Shown: positions 57,255 through 64,000 of the stretch, in pieces
Position numbering within the stretch: the stretch's first letter is position 1
Layout: each line of letters starts with the position of its first letter
Assembly (NCBI GenBank): GCA_022829145.1
Contig: CM040743.1
Location: forward strand, 23,348,646 to 23,412,645
Reading direction: 5' to 3'
Origin: Albula goreensis
Taxonomy: Eukaryota > Chordata > Actinopteri > Albuliformes > Albulidae
Length of the DNA stretch: 64,000 nt
Notes under the pieces: generated by a model
Told to the model about the DNA's origin: nothing
Seen by the model: only the letters and a program-made list of their open reading frames with translations
Databases searched by the model: none
Position numbers and translations under genes: made by a program

Positions 57255-58012
57255 GGGCCATCCCAGCTCCTCCAGATCCCCAGTGTGTGCCTGTTGTTCT
57301 GGTCAGCCTGTTGCCCCTGCTGGTCCTGGCCATCCTGGTCGTCTCCACTTTCTACTGTTACCGGGTCCTGCGGCAGCGGCGGCTAAACAACGAATGGGAC
57401 AACGACGCCCGCGCCATCATGATCGATGACGACCGCTCGGACAGCAGCTCCACCCACGCCAACAACCTCAACCACAACACCGAGCTGCTGCCCATCGAGC
57501 TAGACTTGCAAGTGGGCAAGGGGCGATTCGCGGAGGTCTACAAAGCCAAGCTCAAGCAAAGCGCCTCAGAGCATTTCGAGACGGTGGCCATCAAGATCTT
57601 CCCTGAGGAGGAGTATGCGTCTTGGAAGAACGAGAAGGACATCTTCTCAGACATAAACCTCAAGCACGAGAATGTGCTTCACTTTCTGACTGCCGAGCAG
57701 AGGAAGGCGGAGAAGCAGTATTGGCTTATTACCGCCTACCACCCCCTGGGAAATCTGCAGGAGTACCTCACCCATCACATTATAAGCTGGGAAGAACTAT
57801 GGCTGCTGGGTAGGTCCCTGGCCCAGGGCGTGGCCCACTTACACAGTGACCACACCCTTTGTGGACGCCCAAAGGTGCCCATCGCCCACCGGGACCTGAA
57901 GAGCTCCAATGTTCTGGTCAAGAAAGACCTAACTTGCTGCCTGTGCGACTTTGGCCTGGGTCTGCGTTTGGATAGCTCACTGTCTGTGGATGAGCTGGCC
58001 AACAGCGGACAG
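57255..58012 (+). CDS. tgfbr2: TGFBR2 exon 4: transmembrane segment and kinase N-lobe to activation loop
   Basis: 758 bases, residues 141-393. The transmembrane helix is about 153-176 ([20 protein letters not shown]). The kinase domain starts about 221: glycine loop GKGRFAEVY 228-236, catalytic Lys254 (VAIK), HRDLKSSN with Asp354, DFG with Asp372. Ser384, Ser391, Tyr236 and Tyr311 correspond to human autophosphorylation sites Ser409, Ser416, Tyr259 and Tyr336. The juxtamembrane segment between the helix and DDRSD is much shorter than in human and lacks the stretch with Ser213. Two residues are also missing before KQYW. GLGLR replaces GLSLR after DF. The acceptor is CTTTCCAG, the donor GTAGGA, phase 0. 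Confidence 0.93.
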
Positions 58013-59082
58013 GTAGGATACACCAGAATTTTGTCATTGCACTACATAAACTTCCATTCCAGATCCTAGACCTAGTTACACTTTGATCATCTCGACAAAC
58101 AGTCTTATCAGGAAGGTGTTTGGTACTGAGCTACAAAAGTTAAATGGGTTTTTCCACTGACAGCCTGAAAGCAAACATTACCAGATATCATTACCTCAAA
58201 CCTCTGAAACACAGATCTTCACTGCTTTAAGGTGTGGAAGGTGTGAGGTGTAGTTGCTTGCTGAGAACATCTGTTGTCATGATTTGTTATTCTTAGCATG
58301 CTGATAAAAACTGGCTAGTTAACATGTGGAAGTGCCAAAACGTTCCATTATTTTTTACTTGCCAATCAACAAGGTTTTTTTCAAAGTATCTCAAAGGAAG
58401 CCATGAAATAAACTCTCGGCTCCAGATTCCCAAATGAATTCTAGATAGATGAGTGTTAACAAGCTGATGTGACAGTTGATATGTGTATATAATTTAGATT
58501 CACACAGAGGCAGACTCCACAGTATATCACTATCATTTTATCTCAGTGAGCATCAAATGAATGCTGTCATGCAGCTATAGTGTTTGTGTGTATGTACATT
58601 TTTATGGCTTTGCATTACGCATTAATAAAAATCAGTCGCAGTCAAGGCTTTGCATATATGCATGTACAAGTGAAGGTTTGTGGAATAGTTCCTGTAAGCT
58701 GAAAGAGTACAGACTCAGCTGTCGTGTATTTTGTGTAAATTGGCATTAAACTAGTGTTAAATAAATGTGCATCTGTGCCTTTGCACATTAAATTTGTATG
58801 TATCACAAGGGAAAATACAAGCTTATTGATCAATTGAGTAGATTAATTGTTACACCCCTACCAGATGTTTCTCCCCCAGTAATCCATTCAGTACTGTCTG
58901 TAGCATTCCATATGCCATCTGCCCACATATTCCACACATTTGTATAAATAGAAATACTTAACAAATAGAAGCACTTTCCAAGATTATGACTTCCAGCATC
59001 AACATCCCTTGTTGCCATAGATTTATGGGATTCAGAATCATCAGCATTCTGTCCTTACAGTAAGAGCCTGTGAATTTCTCTC

Positions 59083-59115
<33 letters not shown>

Positions 59116-59762
59116 CCTCTCCCTAATTGCATTGTGTCAGCAATTACTCTTAGCTGATCAGATGCATACATTGAAGAGTGTTTTTTTTACCTCCAGGATA
59201 TCTGTCTTTGTGAGGTTTTTTTGTATGTAGACAAAGGTTAAGAATTCATTAACCTTCATAAAATAATCACTCTCCCTTCAGACAGCAATCCATTATTTTA
59301 CTGCTCTTCATTTGTATTTTAAAAGTGGAGGTTGTTGCAGCTGCAGGCTTTGTGCTGTCAAAGGAAACTGTACACTTCCTGCTTGTGTTAGGTGACTACA
59401 TCTAGGAGATGTAGAGGTATGATATCTACACAGGTTACACCATAATGGGCTTCCACAGCACAGTCTGAATGGATATTAGTCAAATCATAAATAGATCTGT
59501 TTTAGAGCATCTGTTTGTAGCAGCTTAAGTTGATCTGATTCAGAAGAGGTAGCCATAGATAGCAGCCATCATATTGATGGAAGTTCATTAATTCTGAAAC
59601 AGCTTATAATCCATTATACAGCCGTAACACAGAAGTCTATCTCTGTAATATCAAGCAAGGGTGCCATAAGTATCATTTTTGGTGGAGCCTTTGCTAAAAC
59701 AAGGATTTTATTTGATGAATTGATGGATTTGATCATTATCTGTTTATCATCCCTTGTCATAG
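58013..59762 (+). other. tgfbr2: TGFBR2 intron 4
   Basis: A 1.75-kb intron with a GTAGGA donor and a CTTGTCATAG acceptor. It contains a CT microsatellite at 59077-59123 and nothing else recognised. Confidence 0.8.
59077..59123. repeat. (CT)n microsatellite
   Basis: About 47 bases of CT repeats with a few interruptions, in TGFBR2 intron 4. Confidence 0.9.
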
Positions 59763-59904
59763 GTGGGCACGGCCAGGTACATGGCCCCAGAAGTGCTTGA
59801 GGCCAGGATAAACTTGGAGAACATTGAGTCCTTCAAGCAAACCGATGTCTACTCAATGGCCCTGGTACTATGGGAGATTACCTCCCGGTGTAATGCCATT
59901 GGAG
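59763..59904 (+). CDS. tgfbr2: TGFBR2 exon 5: activation segment and kinase C-lobe
   Basis: 142 bases, residues 394-440: [20 protein letters not shown], then [17 protein letters not shown] and SRCNAIG. It contains the APE motif (MAPEV) and the [11 protein letters not shown] helix of type II receptors; Tyr399 corresponds to human Tyr424. It ends in phase 1 before GTAAGC. The next exon, expected to encode the EVKDYEPPFG region and the C-terminal tail, is not found before the end of the window, so the gene is 3'-partial. Confidence 0.93.
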
Positions 59905-62900
59905 GTAAGCATACATTCCACAGCTGAAGAAAAAACAGATTCCCACTGGACCAAACAATAATCAATGAGCCTGAAAGTGCGTCTTGCTTTGATGCATGGT
60001 AGCTTCAGATCAGTACTCCAACATGGCATTTTGTTTATTTGTATGGAGCATAGGTCTATTAACTATATAAGCCTGACCAATCAGAGGGCAGACCAGTATG
60101 GATATTATATAAAAGAGGTTAGATCTGAACAGTAGGAATGTAACCCCAGAGTTCCATTCATAATATCAGTGTCTATATTTCCTTCCAGAATACAAATTCC
60201 ATCTCTTAATTAACTTATAGTATGCAGTGTCCTACATGTTGTTTTCAGGAAATGTCAGAGTACATGCAAATAACAAGAATAGCAACCTTCGGCAATCAAC
60301 ATGGACATATATTTCTTCATGTGACAAAAAGGAATGTGTTTTGCTTCCCTTTCTATCTTGAATTTCGTTTTGCTGGATGTTTCTCTGTGTTGTCTCTGTG
60401 TAGCAGTACTGCAAGGCCTGTGGGACTCCAGAACTGACACTTCCTGTTTTCTGTCTTGCTTCAGTTTTCCCCCTCAAAAATAGCATCACGGTAACATCAT
60501 GCAGCAACCCTTTTGAAGTCATGATGGAATTTATGGCAGAACTGTTCCCTTTTCCTCTAAAAAAATGGACTCCGAAAAGGCCCATCAAAGCACAACTTCC
60601 ATTTCTTATTTCACTATTTGTGAGTGATCAAATAAGAGTCATTATGTAAATTACTCCAGCTGCAAATGGCCATATTTGAATGAATGAGGAACTAAATGTT
60701 ACACAGGATGTCTGCCAGAAGGAAAAACTTGCGTATACTCTGTCAGATGACTGTCATTTGACTGAAATGGCAGAATGTATATAAATGTTCTAATGTTGCA
60801 CCATGTTGACTGCTGTCATTGCTTTTGGAAAAAGTATAAACGCACTTAAGTGACATTCCAGCAATATTTTTCTACTCAATAATGGTGGCTGCCTTAATAC
60901 ATGTCATTCTGCCCACTGCTACCTCAAAGCAGAAAGCAAACATGTAGGACAGGGAAATCTGTTCAGTATTGAAACATTTTTTTGTTTCTTTTGGATAAAT
61001 AAGATAACAAACATTAAAAAATGTAAATCTTAGCATCTTAACACGATCAATAACACAAGTCATTGGTTAATACTTCAATGTTTTCGGTTTTATTTTAGGG
61101 AGAATGTATTTGTAGGTGTGACAACTTAAAATAATGTTTTATTGCAATAATACTTAGCAAAGAGGTGGTCAGTGCAAGATAGGTGATACATAGCCTGTTC
61201 ACTATATATTGCTTCTAATATTCTCAACAGTTTTTCGAGCATAAAATGCCTGTTTTCTACATTGTGGTCTTTGTCTCCTGCAAAAGCCATCATCATATTG
61301 TTTTGAAATCTGTTTCTCATTTTTACTAAATGACACACATTTACCTTTTCCAAAAAATTTTTTGGGTTTGGTGAATATTTGTAGACTTGCTAAAGTCAGT
61401 TATCTGGATAACCTGCTCTCATGTTTCCACGAACTAATGTAGCGACACCAAATTTTGCATATTTTTTCAAGCTCACCTGTATGTGCAATCTTGTGAGGAG
61501 GTCATGCAAATAGAATGCAATAGTCTTTCAATTTGTGTATGTGGTAATGGCTTAACACTTGTTTTTACACATGCATTATTTTAGAAAATTGACCCCTGAG
61601 CAAATCGACCCTATGTTTTAATATCATGTTAAATGGATTAGAGTCATTAAGAAGAATAAGCATGGTGTGTTTTATAGAATTTGATTTTGAACTCTAACAG
61701 TTCAAAGTAGTTGAAATATTTTGAACGATGAGAAAGGCTTGACTTATTAAATGGAGAATGCCAAAAAATGGAATCTGACCACTTAACTGAACAATTTGAG
61801 AATTTCACTGAATTTTTTTTTATAGAAAAATTAAGTGCTGTGAAATGCATTCCAGTGCAGCCCATAATGAGGTTTCCTCTTCCTGCTAACATGTTGACTG
61901 TACCCACAATGCATACCCTTGAGGTCCAAATGCAAATGCTATTGCATCTCAGGGCAGGAAACTCGGCTCTGTGGTTTACAGTCAGACAGACAGCATAAGA
62001 CATCTTGTGGCACCGCCATGCAGCACTGTTGTTGTAGAAGAGGCATATGTTTTAGTTCCTCATTTCTGCTGTGTGTGCTGCATTAGATCAGGGTAGGCAG
62101 AAACATGCCACATCCAAGCCCAGCCCAGCCCACACATCCAGCGCATGCTCATAGGAATGTCTCTCCCCATCTGTCTACAAAAGCAAAGAGCAGACGGTAA
62201 ACGTTTTTGCAGTCCTCCTGCCGCTCTGCTATTTGCACGTCCAGAATTAGAAGCTGGTGGGCAGCCGTACAGGCACTCTGGCTGCGCCGAGCGGAGGCCG
62301 GAGTGAGCTAACTCTGTGGTGGTGAGGCGAGCGGCTGCAGTCCACATGTCACGGCCCAACACTGCGAAGCTGACTATGAAATCTGTTTACACTCTGACAT
62401 TTCGACACACCCTCACTGCCCTTACATCATGGCAGAATAAGTACGGCATTCAAAATCATAAGGACTGTACAGCGCAAAAAAAAATGTGGCTTGTGATCAA
62501 ACTTGACATTATACAGAGAGTGACTGAGAAAGAAAACTTGTTAATGGGAAGTGTTGCCCTCACAGCTTTTCTTGTCCTAGGCAAAGACTGACAAATCATC
62601 AATCTGTAAGTATGGTGAAAGTGAAGCTTTAGGTACTCAGACAAAAACTGACTTCTGCTTTGCAGAGGATGTACCTCAACATCTGCTTCCTTTATTCTTT
62701 TACACTTCATTTATCCTTCACCAGGTGATAATAAAATAGGGTGCCCTTTCCATTACAAACATAAATCTTCAGTTTAACCAAAGCATTTTCCATATGAGCC
62801 AATTATACAATATAAAATTCTGTGTGTCTTTGGCCTCATGGAGTTTAAAGGAGTTGTTTGTAAATGTTTGCTGATTGCATGGTTACTGCATTCATTGCCT

Positions 62901-64000
62901 GTGTGTTTCCACAATGCTGCAACAGCATGTATTTTTTAAAACGCATTTCAATGGATATAGCAAATGCCATTCTGTCCAATCTGCAGGGCTCTATTCAGGC
63001 CTTACTTCCTTTCTCTGTGCACCTGTACTTCTTTTGAGTTCCCTGAGCTATAGCTTCCCAGGGTATAATGCTGTTTCCCTTCTCCGTTGTCAATAAAGAT
63101 GTAATGTCCAAATTCTGGCAAGAGGTTACATAGCATTCAGCGCAAGCAGCTGAAATAGCTTCATGATTTCAGCAGAGCTTGTTGCTATACCTACATTGCT
63201 GCAAAATCTGAATATGAGATCATGTCTCTCTGTGTGTTTATGAGGTTAAGGTAGCTTGGTACTCATTAGTCACTTGGCTGGTTCTCTTCAGGTATATTTT
63301 GTACCTATTTGTGTATTTGAACACTTAATATTATACAGTCTGTTATTATACTCTGGTTTTTATGGTTACAGACAATGCATGAACATTATACTGACTCATA
63401 AGTGAGCGGTCACCACATGAGTACCTGTGCTATGAGTGGCTAGATTTTTGTGCTACAAGTTAGGATGATTGTACTGTTTTTCCAAGTATCTTTTCTTCCA
63501 CAAATTAGTTTGAACTTGAACATGTTTTCTTACATATTTATTTTCATTCAGTTAAAAATGTAAAAACTGTAGCGCATGCCAAACCTATCATTATCTGTCT
63601 GCACATTATCTTATTATGTTAAACGGCTTTAAATGTACATTGATGTTTATTGCACATACTCACTGTTCTGTTCCATGTGTGGTACTCTCTACATAAGTTT
63701 TTAAAGCTAACTAATTAATGAAATAATGTGAGTGTAACGTAAGATTATTCCCCATCACCTGCATAACTATGTAACTTCAAATCTATACTATCCAAATCAA
63801 GCTGTGACTGAAGTAGTTAATCAGGTAGTTTCCATATGTGTTGTGATGTTTCTTCTTCACACACATGCATCATCAATGTAACATATGAAAAATTTACATT
63901 CCTGTAACTTCACGTATTCATTGAACAAGATCCCATTTATGTAGGGTTTGTTTTTCATTTGGCTGAACCTAAGAGGTTAATTTGAAGTCATGGATAACTA
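59905..64000 (+). other. tgfbr2: TGFBR2 intron 5 (5' part)
   Basis: At least 4.1 kb of intron from the GTAAGC donor to the window end. A GC-richer, CpG-containing block at about 62060-62350 stands out and may be an enhancer or an old repeat. No exon for the rest of the kinase domain was recognised. Confidence 0.7.

Noticed and set aside
57622-58023. Other-frame and reverse-strand open frames over the kinase exon
   Set aside because: They are shadows of the GC-rich kinase coding sequence in exon 4.

Overview
This is a ray-finned (teleost-type) fish genomic window of AT-rich DNA with spliced genes. Dispersed repeats typical of fish genomes, long GT/GA microsatellites and two vertebrate genes in conserved order identify it. 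The 3' end of RBMS3 (RNA-binding motif, single-stranded interacting 3) lies at the left on the + strand. The first five coding exons of a TGF-beta receptor type 2 gene (TGFBR2) lie at the right, also on the + strand. The order RBMS3 then TGFBR2, same orientation, matches the human 3p24 arrangement. Here the interval is about 43 kb or less.

Layout. 1-6003 holds the last introns and two last coding exons of RBMS3. About 6004 to roughly 7.9 kb is its probable 3'UTR, whose end is uncertain. 8-25 kb is intergenic DNA with GC-richer single-copy islands (possible enhancers), a perfect CTCF-type motif, a long (GT)n, a TTAA-flanked inverted-repeat element and an L1/Tx1-like LINE fragment. 25.4-34.3 kb is a small tandem array of C-type lectin genes. 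Copy 1 is an intact, intronless 258-residue secreted protein with two lectin domains. Copy 2 has a single-base frameshift. Copy 3 is a relic with a large internal deletion. Between and beside them are a Tigger/MER2-like DNA transposon end, an unexplained open frame and a Tc1-like element. 35-49 kb is intergenic with small repeats and hairpins. 49111-59904 carries TGFBR2 exons encoding the signal peptide, the twelve-cysteine ectodomain, the transmembrane segment and about three quarters of the kinase domain. The remaining kinase exon(s) lie beyond the window.

RBMS3 is an RNA-binding regulator and TGFBR2 is the primary type II TGF-beta receptor. The lectins are probably secreted proteins that joined this neighbourhood later; nothing in the sequence ties them functionally to TGFBR2. 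The most notable points are the decaying intronless lectin array with signs of gene conversion, a TGFBR2 whose juxtamembrane region lacks the segment carrying human Ser213, a Tigger element resembling mammalian MER2, and an RBMS3 terminus whose last codons read the same whether or not the final intron is removed. I see no operon-like or wholly novel multi-gene system.
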